Below are positions 10,461 to 21,196 of a DNA stretch of 64,000 nucleotides, piece by piece; within the stretch, counting starts at the first letter, position 1, and every line of letters starts with the position of its first letter. The position numbers were made by a program, and so were the translations under genes. This stretch comes from Jaltomata sinuosa (taxonomy: Eukaryota > Streptophyta > Magnoliopsida > Solanales > Solanaceae), in the NCBI GenBank assembly GCA_003996215.1, contig QJPP01005250.1, positions 1 through 64,000 on the forward strand, written 5' to 3'. The notes beneath the pieces were generated by a model. It searched no databases, was not told the origin of the DNA, and saw only the letters and a list, made by a program, of their open reading frames with translations.

Positions 10461-12243
10461 TGATTGTGTGCCGATTTAGTCTTACACGATTTCATTGTCT
10501 TACTACCCTTGCTTTACAAATGCGCTAAAGGCCTATGCCGAGGATTGTTTTTCAAATGATTCATAAGCACTCAATTGTGGTAATCGCCTTGTTAATAGTA
10601 GTTTAGCAATAAACTCTGATGATTTTCTTAATACCATCGTTCTTTCCCAAAGAACAAATGTTTTTTTTATTTTCTTTTTCTTTCATTTTTGTGTTTAACT
10701 AGGTTGGTGTTTCCCTATGATAGATTGAGAGACAACTTTCTTAAGGGAAAATGCCAAGTTTTAGTTTTAATTTGAGTTCGTGCTTTGCTTGTCTCAAAAT
10801 GGACCCACCAAAAAAATTTCTTGGCAAGATGTTTTTGGAAATAAAAGGAAAGAGGGAAAATAATTTTTTGAGGAAAGCATTCTCTTGTCATGACTTGCAC
10901 ACCTTTTTTTTGGCTTAATGGATTCACAAACGAGTGTGTAATGAACTCGAAATAGCTTGTCAAAAGTCATTTGTACCAATTGATCTTGAGACCAATGTTG
11001 AAAGATCTTGTGAGGTGATGTCGTGTGTGGTGAGGCTATACCTTGATTCTCGTGCATGCGTGTCATCTAGAACTTGCCTTGAATTTGATTCAAAGCAAAA
11101 TTCAAGATGTGACCAAACTTGGAAGATGATCTTAGGCCCTTTTTGAATAGCCCCTTCACCCAAATGACTTCCCTTGACATCTATCCTAGTGAACCCCTTT
11201 TGAGATTATGATCGTTCTTTGGCACCTTGTTCGATACCATAACCTTTTTGGAAACTCTATCTTGGTATCCATCCTCCCTAATGGCTTGAAAGTGAAACAT
11301 ATACTAAAACCTATGTTTGGGGGAGAAATAAAATGACAACATAGGCAAAAGCCTAAGTTTGGGGGTGTATGTGCTTAATATGGAGAAGAAAAGGAATGCA
11401 CTTGAAGTGCAAGGTAGAACCTTTAGTTGAATTGAAAATTTCTCTAAAAGTTCAATCCAATGAGCACAATGATAAGAAAAGAATTTGTGCTACAAAGCGA
11501 AGGTGTTACAAGGAGGTTGAATGATCAAAAAAAATTAAAAGGGAAAATCTTGGGTTGTGTAAGGGAGAAATAAGGTGAAGCCAAAGTTAAAAAATGTGAG
11601 CGGTGTTTAAAAATGATAAGAAAGAGCATTAGGGAGGTTAGTCACTTAAGCCAAATGCAATCCTCACCTTAGCCCTAGCCAACATCGTAACCCACAAGTC
11701 CTTAGTGATTCTGAACTTGGCCACTCTACATTAGGTGCGATTTACATGAAGAGCAAGCCTATGGTTTGACATGTGTGCACTTGAACTTCCTTGAGAGTGT
11801 GAGAGTCTTTTCGGTTCTCTTCTAATCCCCTGTACTGTGAATTACATGATTGTGAGTGGGATTCTCTCTTGTGGTGAGTGGTATCACATACTCAAATTGA
11901 AATATGAAGTCTCTATTTCAATTGAAAGGAATGAATAAGACAAGTTGTGTGGTGAAACTTAAGGCAAACCTTGATGGTTCATACCAATGACTTGAGAAGC
12001 ATTATATCTTGTTTTGAATGACAAATTCCCTTGATTTTGAATGAGAATTGAAGTCCTTTTGAAAAGGTTTTGAATTGATCAATTGCCTTGATAATGTGGT
12101 GGTTCAGATTGAGATGAGCATTGTAGTTGAGTCTTTTGTTTGAGTCTTTTTGTTTATTATTTTTCTTAGTTTTTATAATAGATTAATCTTTTGTGCCTTG
12201 ATTAAGTTTTAGAGAATAATTCATTCCTTACATTATTAGTATC
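10461..12243 (+). other. Element B 3' noncoding region
   Basis: I see no gene. Landmarks shared with element A occur in the same order: GTCATCTAGAACTT (11064), two G-runs TTTGGGGG (11316-11323 and 11358-11365), TAGTCACTTAAG (11638), a CCTTAGCCCTAGCCAACAT block (11668) and AAGCCTATGGTTTGAC (11755), then GAGAGTGTGAG. These blocks also occur, reversed, in element K at 53092-53240. Short open frames in this stretch are not shared and are left out. Confidence 0.55.
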
Positions 12244-12280
12244 TTGCTTGAGGAAAAGCAATAGTTAAAGTTTAAGGGTT
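12244..12280 (+). other. Element B pre-PPT stem-loop and polypurine tract
   Basis: TTGCTT (12244-12249) pairs with AAGCAA (12256-12261) around the loop GAGGAA. The 19 nt to the LTR include AAAGTTTAAGGG. Stem, loop length and distance to the LTR are the same as in element A, although the two LTRs are very different. Confidence 0.6.
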
Positions 12281-13759
12281 TGATAAGTCGGTAATATACC
12301 AACTTATTGAGCCTTTAATCATGAATTACTGTCATGTTTTGATAAGATTTAGAGGTTCTTATAGCCTTTATTGAAATGAATGCAGGTACTCTTGGTCAAA
12401 GGTAGAAAACAAGGAATTGGACCTCAAGGAGCACAAAAGGAGTTGAAGTGTGAAGTGATAAAGTGTGATGAAGATTTTGTCTTACGGAACAGACCTTGTG
12501 CGATACGTACAACCCTTGGTGCAGTCCGCACCTCCTCTGTATGAATGCTCACAAGAAGAGAAGAATATGTTAAGGGGTGCGGAGCCGGTGCGACACGCGC
12601 AAGGACTGGTGCAAACCGCACCCCACTTCGCATAATAATTGAAAATCAGCCAAGTTTCTGGTTCACTTATGCGGAGCTGTGCGACGTGCACAACAAGATG
12701 TGCAAATCACACGTCGCACCGCACATCTCCCGAGGGACTATATTGTCCACTTTTATATGACAAATTTGAAACATTCTAAAACCTAATTTGGCCTAGTTTT
12801 TCAGAGTTTTTGAATAATTTTCAGTTGTGGAGAAAGTTTCTCTCCCAAGGCAAGAAAGAGGTTTTCAATCCATTCTCTCAAACTTCAACCTTGGACTTGT
12901 AAATTTGAGCTTGGATATAGGATTCTTGCTACAATTAATGAAAAGGAATTTGAATTTCCTTATGGGTGTACTTTCTTCTTCCTTTAGCATGAATGGCTAA
13001 GTTTCCATGTTCAGGGATGTGTTGATAATGGGTACTAGATAAAAGGGTATAGGTCTTGCTTACTTGTGTTTTTATTTTCTAATATGATATGATTCTAGTG
13101 ATTTCATCATATTTTAACTCTAAAATTAGTGGGTGCAAATATTGATTTAATTTACTTGATTGTGTTCTTGATTGACAAAAGGGTTTATGATTTCGGATGT
13201 GAATTTGCTAGTGGGTTCTTGGGATTCCACACAGATTGAGGCTAGAAATAGCTCAATTCACTGAAAACACTCATTTAAGAGTCTAAGCTAAAGATAGTCT
13301 GACCTCCCCAAGCCTATATTGGTTGGTTTATGCCTAAACAATGGTGCTTGAACAAAGACCATTGGATGAATAATTGTGTGATCGAGAGATTAACAATCAT
13401 GCCTAAAACCAATGCTACCTATGTTATTTAGTAATAATATAGGCATTTGAGCAATTACCTTTACCCGTGTTCGAGTTCCATCGGAAACACATCCCAAGTC
13501 ATCCACTCTCTTGTTTATACCTTGCATTTACTTTATTGTTTGGTTTGGAATTGAATTGTGACAGATTCCCAATTCCCCCTTTTTACATTATTTGTTGTTT
13601 GGACAATCTACTCTCGTTGTGAAGTCTTTTCTACAATCTCTTTGGCTAAGCTACAATTCCCTGTAGGATCGACCCCGACTCCCGTCGGGTGATATAAATT
13701 TTATTTTGCTTAACGATTGTCGTTACCTCCATATTGGAGAGTACATTTGAGTATTATCA
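12281..13759 (+). repeat. Element B 3' LTR (1479 bp, Athila-type)
   Basis: It starts TGATAAGTCGG and ends TTTGAGTATTATCA. The tip has a near-perfect inverted repeat (12285-12293 with 12297-12305). A CpG-rich stretch at 12480-12735 repeats GTGCG and CGCAC words. It is followed by a TATA-like CTTTTATATGA near 12750. GGATCGACCCCGACTCC near 13668 is the usual 3' landmark of this group. The LTR belongs to the same broad family as H and I. The next five bases are CCATT. Confidence 0.78.
12480..12735 (+). promoter_or_regulatory. CpG-rich repeat island upstream of a TATA-like box (LTR B)
   Basis: Three diverged modules of roughly 80-90 bp each contain GTGCGA...GCACA and GGTGC...CGCACC words, for example GGTGCGACACGCGCAAGG (12592) and GTGCGACGTGCACAAC (12677). 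Similar words occur in LTR I (44640-44780), in LTR H (37900-38000) and inside element B (6820-7085 and 8080-8370). A promoter role is inferred from the position. Confidence 0.4.
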
Positions 13760-13943
13760 CCATTTATCAGCAATTCCTTTTTTCTCTTTTGACTTGTTTT
13801 CACCCGAATTCTTCCCGAACACTTCTAAAACACAGAAACCTGTAAAATAAAGTAATTTGTGTCAATTGCACTATTTTTCCACTTTATTATAGCAAAATAA
13901 TGATATTAAAAGCTAAATAAGTAGGTAGAATAACAACTTATCA
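13760..13943 (-). repeat. Element D LTR, first 184 bp only (antisense Athila-type)
   Basis: Read on the minus strand from 13943, this starts TGATAAGTTGTTATTC. It has the decayed tip inverted repeat of Athila-type LTRs (13919-13927 with 13931-13939, 7 of 9 pairs). The remainder would lie left of element B. At its right edge the Del LTR of element C resumes with GTGGTCAA. This fits D inserted in the C LTR and B inserted in D. Confidence 0.55.
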
Positions 13944-14185
13944 GTGGTCAATGGCAAAAGCTCACACTAGGATCTGCACCAGAAAGATGCAGAAGTGTAG
14001 TATGAGCACCAATTGTAAAAAAATGGGTACCCAGTAGGCATCATAGGCTGACTGAGCGTATATAAGATATAAAAATAATAAATAGTAGAATGAAAGAAGT
14101 TAGTCACAAAAGCAAACAGGGAATAGTACACGGAAGCTAGCACAAATAGAATTCAAGGATAAAACAACCAAACTATGCTAGCCAC

Positions 14186-14225
<40 letters not shown>

Positions 14226-17066
14226 AACATAGGTGAAGGAAAGGAAAATGCACCTAGGGCCCTTGCAATAACAATATATATAAAGAGAGGGTTTAAAAAG
14301 AAGGGGGGTATACTGGTAACCTCAAGTAAAAAAGAAAGGAAGGATAGCAAGTAAAACTTACACAGGCTAGAAGCAATATAATTAACAAAATCATGCTAAA
14401 AACACACTCTCAAGGTAATAATAGTCAGAAAAACAACCTTACAAATACAACCCTCGGATAGGACAAGCTACACAGCAGAAGATTAAAAGCCACTAGCTAG
14501 CACCCCGATAAGATAGAATCTGCTAACCCACAAATAATTAGAAGCCTCTAAAAAGTACTATACTAATATAGCATAAGATAATCTACCTAAAGTACCAGCA
14601 GGCTCCTATACACGCGAGGAAGACATACAAGTAAAAACAAACCCTCCGACATCCCATACTACCAAAGCGTACACTGAGCAGACAACAAACAAGGGTGAAT
14701 CCGAATATAATATGCATGATGTGAGGTGATATGGTGGAACTGGTGTGATAGGAACCCTATATGTACCTCCTCGGGTGCCTATTGGCCCAATAGGTAGGAT
14801 CCATGGAAGGATGCACCTGTATACCTCAAATGCACCGTATGGCCCTTCTCCGGCACTCACAACACATAGCCCCTAGTACGGATCAGCAAGGTCCATGGAG
14901 TCCCGTAGACCACATACTAAAATAAAATTCAAAGTCTCAAATATAAATGTCAGAAGTCTATCCGGGTCTAAATCAGTGAATGTAGTCTCAAAACCCATAT
15001 AAAGGGTGCCTAGAGTGTATTCGGTCTAAATCTACAGTAAAAATATTTGTAGTGCTACAACTCAGTCGAGTCTAGTATTAGTATGAATATTGTGATAAAA
15101 TCATCATAATATCCCTTTTACTCCAAGAAGATCCATAGAATCAATTCCAAATCCTATGTATAATCATTTATATTAAAGACAGGCCCTCGAGTCATGAAGA
15201 GTTTAGAAATCAAGTTAGAGTAGTCCCACATCCCAAGTAGTAGTAAAATAATGCATAAAATCCTTTGCATGAATGATATGATCGCAAACAAATAATAGCT
15301 TAATGGCTCACAATCAAACTATCGGCCCTACATAGGCACAATCAACCCTACAGTATAGATATCCTGCCTAACATAACATCTCGATGTCCGAGAGTCACAA
15401 ACTTTCCCAAATATCCACCATATATGGTCCAGAGGCGTATACAAAAGTCACACGGGGTCATAAGGGTAATACTACAAAACTACATTGAATACTACAACCA
15501 ACGTGAGAAATAATACGGATAGAAGAGACGGACAAGGTCAGGGGTGCAAACCTAGAATACCCAACCCAAGGATGCTAGTTAATACAATTATACCCTAAAT
15601 ACGCAAAGTCTAAAGTTGGGAAGACCGTAACCTACCTGTCGTCCGATGACAAGCTGCTGGAATGGCGTTGTCCAAGCCCGAACTGCTCCGAGAAGTCACA
15701 AAAAGCAATCACACTATCCTGCACATAATCTATGCATTAAAACAAGACAAACAATACTAATAATGCTAAAAGATTCGCCAGGTCAAAATTCGGGTCAAAA
15801 GCAGGCCCGTAGGCCTCACAACCCAAAGTAAGAAATAAAAAACACCATGATGTTCCCAACATTACCAGGAGTACATGCTCAAAAAATGAGTGGAAATTGA
15901 GTAAGGGAAGGGCCTAAAATAGCTCGGAGAAGAAGAGGGAAACATGCGAAAACTTGCAAAAATCAATAATAAAATAGAGAATTTTCTTACCATGAAGAGA
16001 GGGAGCAAGTCTACGAGATGGAATTCGGGAAACCACGAACAATTATCCCACCCAGCATCTAAAACCCAAACTAGGATAAGCACAACAATAGAGGTTTAAC
16101 AATGGAAGGGAAGAAAATTCAGGGAAGAAGACTTACCAAAACGAGGGAGGAAACGAGTAGGACCGCCAACTGATAAAATTCTGAGGCTGGGAATTAATTT
16201 GGAATAAGTTTTAGGTGAGAGGAGGTGATTTAGAGTAAGAGAAAAAGGATGAAATAGTCTGAAAATTCGAGGAATTGCACTTAAATAGTGTAGGCTACAG
16301 ACCAGCACAATCGTGCCGAAGGGCCGGACGCGCATAGGTGCAATTGCGCCATCCGGGAGCTGAAGGCAGGTTCAACAGCCTAGCGCGCTTAAGGAAGCAT
16401 AAGGCTAGCACAATTTCACTTCCTGGGCGCCGTTGGCGCTGAACATTTCTCTGCTATAGAAAACCAACAAAATGAAAAACTTCCACAAGAGGTTCCGAGC
16501 ACAATCAAAACCCGATACACACAAACCGATGTGCAACTAGAGTGGAAACGACATTCCAGACTTAATGAAATTGATGAAACATCCATATGAGTTCATTTCA
16601 AAGGAATGTTGACCCAAGTCAACATTTGCCGACACCAACCAAATACCCAAAATGAGGTCGGCTCACTCGAGACCCGTTGGATTTCAAATATGATTCTCCA
16701 ATCATTGAAAGTTGACCAAAGTCAAACTTCTAACTCTAATTGGCTTGAAATCTCAAAAAGTGAGATAGAATGATACCAAAAGTTCCCAAGCCCCGTCTAA
16801 AGGTCCAATTAGACCAAAATCCATGTTCCAAAGCAAAGGGAACTATCAAAATTCAATTTCGAACACAATTGATATGCATGTTGAGTGAAATCAATGATTT
16901 CCTAGGTTAAGTCTCTAAAACAGGGAAATAATCATAAAGACTAAATGAATGTCTTGTGCACTGAACTACCGGTCCCAGCAAGCTATAAATTACTAGAGCC
17001 GCTATAGGAAATCTCTAACAGTGCAAAGAATGCGAAAATGCACAAATGACCGAAAGGGTCATTACA
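13944..17066 (-). repeat. Element C 3' LTR (antisense Del, outer end lost)
   Basis: It is collinear with 21583-24275 and with the other Del LTRs. In window coordinates it begins at GTGGTCAATGGCAAAAGC, lacking about 385 bp that the partner LTR has, because D sits there. It ends AAGGGTCATTACA (minus strand TGTAATGACC). It keeps a segment of about 460 bp (about 16500-16990) that the partner LTR has lost. A (AT)15 run lies at 14191-14220. The minus-strand TATA-like ACTATTTAAG near 16290 is preceded by a GC-rich stretch at 16302-16440. Confidence 0.85.
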
Positions 17067-17103
17067 TCATCCACTACTAAAAAGGACTTTTGTCCACAAA
17101 AGT
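17067..17103 (-). other. Element C pre-PPT stem-loop and polypurine tract
   Basis: On the minus strand ACTTTT and AAAAGT (17098-17103 and 17086-17091) form a perfect 6-bp stem around the loop GTGGAC. The LTR begins 19 nt later, after AGTAGTGGATGA. Compared with element F, one T:G pair has become T:A and the stem is kept. Confidence 0.55.
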
Positions 17104-20000
17104 AAAAAAAAAACATTAAAGACACAAAAATTATGGATACCAAGCCCGCACCACTCTCTCGGTCTCCTAGGTACCCTCTCCGACCGGACGACACCCAATA
17201 GAGCTAAACCAATGAAAAGCTACAAAACCTTAACTCCTTACTAGCCAATCTAGACTCCAACCTTTAAATCTAAAACTCCAAAGGTCTATCAACAAAACTG
17301 AACATTAAGAAACTCAAGTAGAATGCACCGATACAACACCAAAACCAAGAGAACTAAGGTGATCAACTTACGGAACTTGAACCCTTGATACCACAACTAG
17401 GTCTACCCATAAAGCCACCAACCAAACCTCTAACGCATGAATCCATTGATGCGCAAAACCCTTAATTCTGACCAGAGTCCTCTGCACCAAAACCAGGAAG
17501 CTTCACACAAGTTGAACACCTGAGCCACTCTCGAAACATCAACTAACCCATGAGAGATCCATAGTTCTCGCTATACGCAACCTCGAGCAATGTCACCTTC
17601 AGACTCAAGCTCTATCCAAGCCAAGCTCTAGTCTACTAGCTTCTGACATCTAAAATACTAATGCATAGTATATCCTCTAAAGCTAGAGTAACCTTCCTGA
17701 CTGACTATCAACCAACAGATGGATACCTTTGCTAAGGTCAATCTCAATACATGAACCCAACTATAATGATAGAACAACAACTAGCATACTAGGGTCAGGA
17801 ATGACATGGATGAACACCCTGTGTCAATGGAGAAATCTCTCAACTATCGAACAGAATCAACCTCACTGAACCGCACCAAGTCCGAATTGGCTGAAAGTGA
17901 ATAGATTAGGACAACCTGTCAAAGACGACCCAACCAAAAACCCAATCTCTACAAGGAGTGTAGTAAGCCTGCCATGAAGTACGTAGCTATAAACTAAGCT
18001 CCAAACTCTAGAAATATTGTTGCTGCTCTAAATAATTGAACACCTTTCAGATTTAAGATCAACTTACTAGACTCACCTCAGAATGAATTCCACCATGCTG
18101 TGGATATCAAATGAAACCACCATATAGGAAAAACAAAAGATTCCTGAAGTCCAAGGTCGACACCTAACGATTGAAAATTGCATTATCTCTCAATTCACCC
18201 TCTGGCTCAAAAACCCCCGGCTCTATTATACTAGTACACAAGCCTTTAACTATGAAAGCCTTCAACGTACCATAACTCATAGCCCACACTCCCAGAGCCT
18301 AATCAATGCTTGAATCCCATGCAACAGACAACCCTCAGAGAATCAACTAATCAAACCTTAAATTCATAGACCACAAAGGAGACTATCAACCTCAAAGTAC
18401 TATTAGAATCAAAAGTAGCCCTGTTGGACTCAACCCGTACAACCTGATCAAAAATATCACACAACCACTGATCCTCAAACTGACGTTGTTGAATCTGTCC
18501 AACTATGGCAGAATGGACCTCCCCTCTGTCATGAACACTGTTGGGATCTAGCAAAGCAAACCTACTTAAATAGTTAGCAAAGGACTCAATGTCCAAGACC
18601 AATGACCGCTTCTACCAAAAGACAAAAGATAAACTATTCGTACTCACTGCCTTCTGGTTCAAAGATGTAACAACCAAATACAACCTTTCACAAACCATCT
18701 GAAGTAACCTTCTAGACCATGACTCTGAAACCCAACTCCAAATAATTACCAATGCTTCTATTGAATCCCCGAGTAGACTCATAAGCCGCTGATAAACACT
18801 ATCGAAACTGGATTCAACTAGGCTCTGAATATACGATTTGCACAATCCGTAGATGCTGCTGAGACTTGGGTCACCAAAAAAATATAACAAGGAAGCTCAT
18901 TACTGATGCAACAATCCCCCAAAGGTAGTTTTGGAAAATCCTACCACCTCGTTCCCTACTAGAAGGAATACTGACCTCAAATTTATCTATGGAAAATGCC
19001 ACTGCACTCTATAGTCGGTCGAATCAAATCATCAATACACAAACCAAATCATACCCTCAGTCATTAGCTTAGTCAACTACTAGTAACCCATATATATATA
19101 CAAGGAGTCATCTCCCTCCTTTTGCAAAACAAACTGAACCCTTTCCAAAGGTACACCAAACCTGACAGACTCTATCTCAGGAGATCATTGAGTTGTTCTA
19201 TCAGCTCCTATAACTCTACTAGTGACACTCGATAAGACAAAACAAGAATAGGCCAAATTCCCAACTCAACCATAGAGCTACAGCCCAAACTCAACAAAAC
19301 TGGACACTGGGTAAAACAACAAAGACAACCCATATACATGCCAACTTCCAAAACAAACCAAAATAATGAGGGTCAACTCTAGCCTCCTGGGAAAATCAAA
19401 ACCATCTAGCACCCACTTGCATATCCAACACCATACTCCTTAAGACTCATCAACTTCCCCTGGTACCACACCACACAAATAGAAATACTTCTAGAAAACT
19501 AGATAATAGCCTAGGCAACAACCACCTAAAACTGCTAGAAATTAAGATACCCAAACCACTTTAAAACCACAACAAAGACCAGAAATAAAGCTAACAAGAC
19601 CTACCCACGAGTTATAACCCCGAATAGTCACCTCTCAAAGACAACACACCCCATCCACTACTAAAAGAATCAACCTACTGAGAAAACATACGCATGGACA
19701 CTACAAACTGAAATAGTAATACAACAAAACAAGAAACAGGTAGGCAAATATACAAATACATGAAATAAAAAGGTAGGTCTACAAGGATAACAATGCCAAC
19801 ACTAGCCAATAGTAACTAAAGTCGTACCTAAAGCAAAAATATTTGGAACCGCCATCTCTGGCCTACCAAGATGGGCATCGGACTGACAGTGTCTAACTCT
19901 GGATTTAGTTGTCGATGTTGAAGGCTCGGTCATCCTTTGTTGGGATAATCTCTAGAAAAGTGACTAATTAATCCATAATTATAGCAACCCAAAAAAGCCC
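17104..20000 (-). pseudogene. Element C pol remnant (RT, RNase H, integrase, chromodomain)
   Basis: This is a heavily decayed chromovirus pol on the minus strand. A weak RT N-terminal match (ELIEQLNDLL with following residues) lies at about 19120-19250. The integrase N-terminal part is the clearest: LDIESFANYLSRFALLDPNS and QIQQRQFEDQWLCDIFDQVV at 18351-18602. A chromodomain end, RRPVGEGT then ETERVVRAWYP, lies at about 17140-17200. The gap between gag and the integrase start is about 1.1 kb, less than in F, so an internal deletion is likely. Stops and frameshifts occur throughout. Confidence 0.65.
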
Positions 20001-20989
20001 TGCTCTACCACACTGTGCCTAAAGACTCTGGACGAATACCTGAACCACCTGGATGAAAGCCACTTCTCACTACCTGAGGACCCACCCTACTACCCTGTAC
20101 ACCACCACTAGTCGGTGGTACTGGAGTCTTGGGAGATAAAACATGCTGACTTGAAGACATGATTGTGGGGCAATCCCTAGTAAAGTGCCCATACTCACTG
20201 TATTGAAAAAACAACCTCTACCAAATGAAGTCAGATAGGGAGCTCTTGTGGAGCCTGACCAGCCACCACATCCTACATTCCCTGAATGCAACTTTGGGAA
20301 CCCTGACCTATACCATGTCTACTCTGTTCAATATGCTATGTACAAACACCCTCTGAAACATGTGGAGTCACTGAAATTGTCCTGCTAGACAAGAAGTAAT
20401 GAAACCAATCTCTGCCAAAAAATCCCCTACCTCGAGTTTGAGAGCCACAAAAACTGCCCTGACAGTGATGCCTCTTACCACTACCTCCATATGCCTCGTG
20501 ACATAACCCCTCAATGGCCCAAGCATGATCAACCACTTGAAGAAAGCTAGTCCCAATTGTCACCAAGTGATCTGTCGCCAAACAGAGCGGGGAAATCAAC
20601 CTTCCAACAAAACCCTGAACTCTCTCAAACTCTGTAGGCACAGTCCTAGCAGTGCGCCTAATCATCTCTTGAAACTTTGCCTCATACTCTAATACCAACA
20701 TATAACCCTGCTAAAGAGCTAGAGCCTCAAACCTAACTGAAGCACCACTCAATGAACTGGGTATTACCCCTACTTGCGATACCAATACACCCTCTGGAAG
20801 ACTCGGAGTCCTAGCCATGGTGTCTTGAAGAAATGGGGTAGCCATAAATCTAATCAGAGGATGGGTTGGCCCAAAAAACCCTAGCTGATGCAGTATGCTC
20901 TCACTCTGGAATCTTGGGGCTGAAGGAAACACTAAAGCAACAGGTGCAAAATCCTTGGCATCACCTGCTATCATCCTCGTCCTAGGCAT
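20001..20989 (-). pseudogene. Element C gag remnant
   Basis: This is the capsid/nucleocapsid precursor of a Del-type element. It starts MPRTRMIAGDAKDFAPVALV at 20989, about 190 nt after the primer site. It runs to a stop near 20710 and continues with LEYEAKFQEMIRRTARTVPT (20701-20340), a typical gag core phrase. A broken zinc knuckle FFQYSEYGHFTRDCP (about 20160-20211) has lost both leading Cys residues and kept the His and last Cys. Stops and frame changes make it non-functional. Confidence 0.7.
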
Positions 20990-21181
20990 CTAAGAAAGAA
21001 TGGAACAATGAAGTTTAAAAGTTGATAGAGTCTGGAATACACGATAAGGAGCCAAGAATAGGGAACTTTTCCTACTAATGCCATCTATCCTCCCACGGAT
21101 AGAACACATATGTCATCATACTAATCCGCGAGACTATACTTAGACACTTTCTCTTGTACCAACGATACCAATGAACCTAGA

Positions 21182-21193
21182 GCTCTGATACCA
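21182..21193 (-). other. Element C primer binding site (initiator Met tRNA)
   Basis: The minus strand reads TGGTATCAGAGC three bases after the LTR end. This is the standard site complementary to the 3' end of plant initiator Met tRNA, where minus-strand synthesis starts. It fixes this LTR as the 5' LTR and the element as antisense. Confidence 0.9.
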
Positions 21194-21196
21194 AAC

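Larger units (their letters stand above)
6636..12280 (+). mobile_element. Element B, internal region downstream of pol (Athila-type)
   Basis: This is the second half of an Athila-type element. The order is: a conserved post-pol motif (6693-6722), a leader with a possible intron, a decayed transposon-protein frame (8501-9720), an unknown frame (9840-10244), then about 2 kb of noncoding DNA leading to a hairpin, a polypurine tract and the LTR. The gag-pol half is missing because element A begins where it should be, which fits A having inserted into B. The stretch 6820-7085 holds TGCG/CGCAC-rich words like those in the B LTR. At 7100-7380 the sequence is pyrimidine-rich. Confidence 0.7.

Noticed and set aside
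10715..11163. Overlapping short frames on both strands
   Set aside because: They lie in the noncoding 3' region of element B. The homologous region of element A has no matching frame.
5285..13759. LTR A and LTR B as the two ends of one element
   Set aside because: The first hundred bases differ strongly, the sequence after LTR A has no primer site or gag, and LTR A follows its own polypurine tract. Two nested elements fit better.
14191..14220. A (AT)15 run
   Set aside because: A simple microsatellite in the C LTR. The partner LTR has a much shorter run at 21829-21838.
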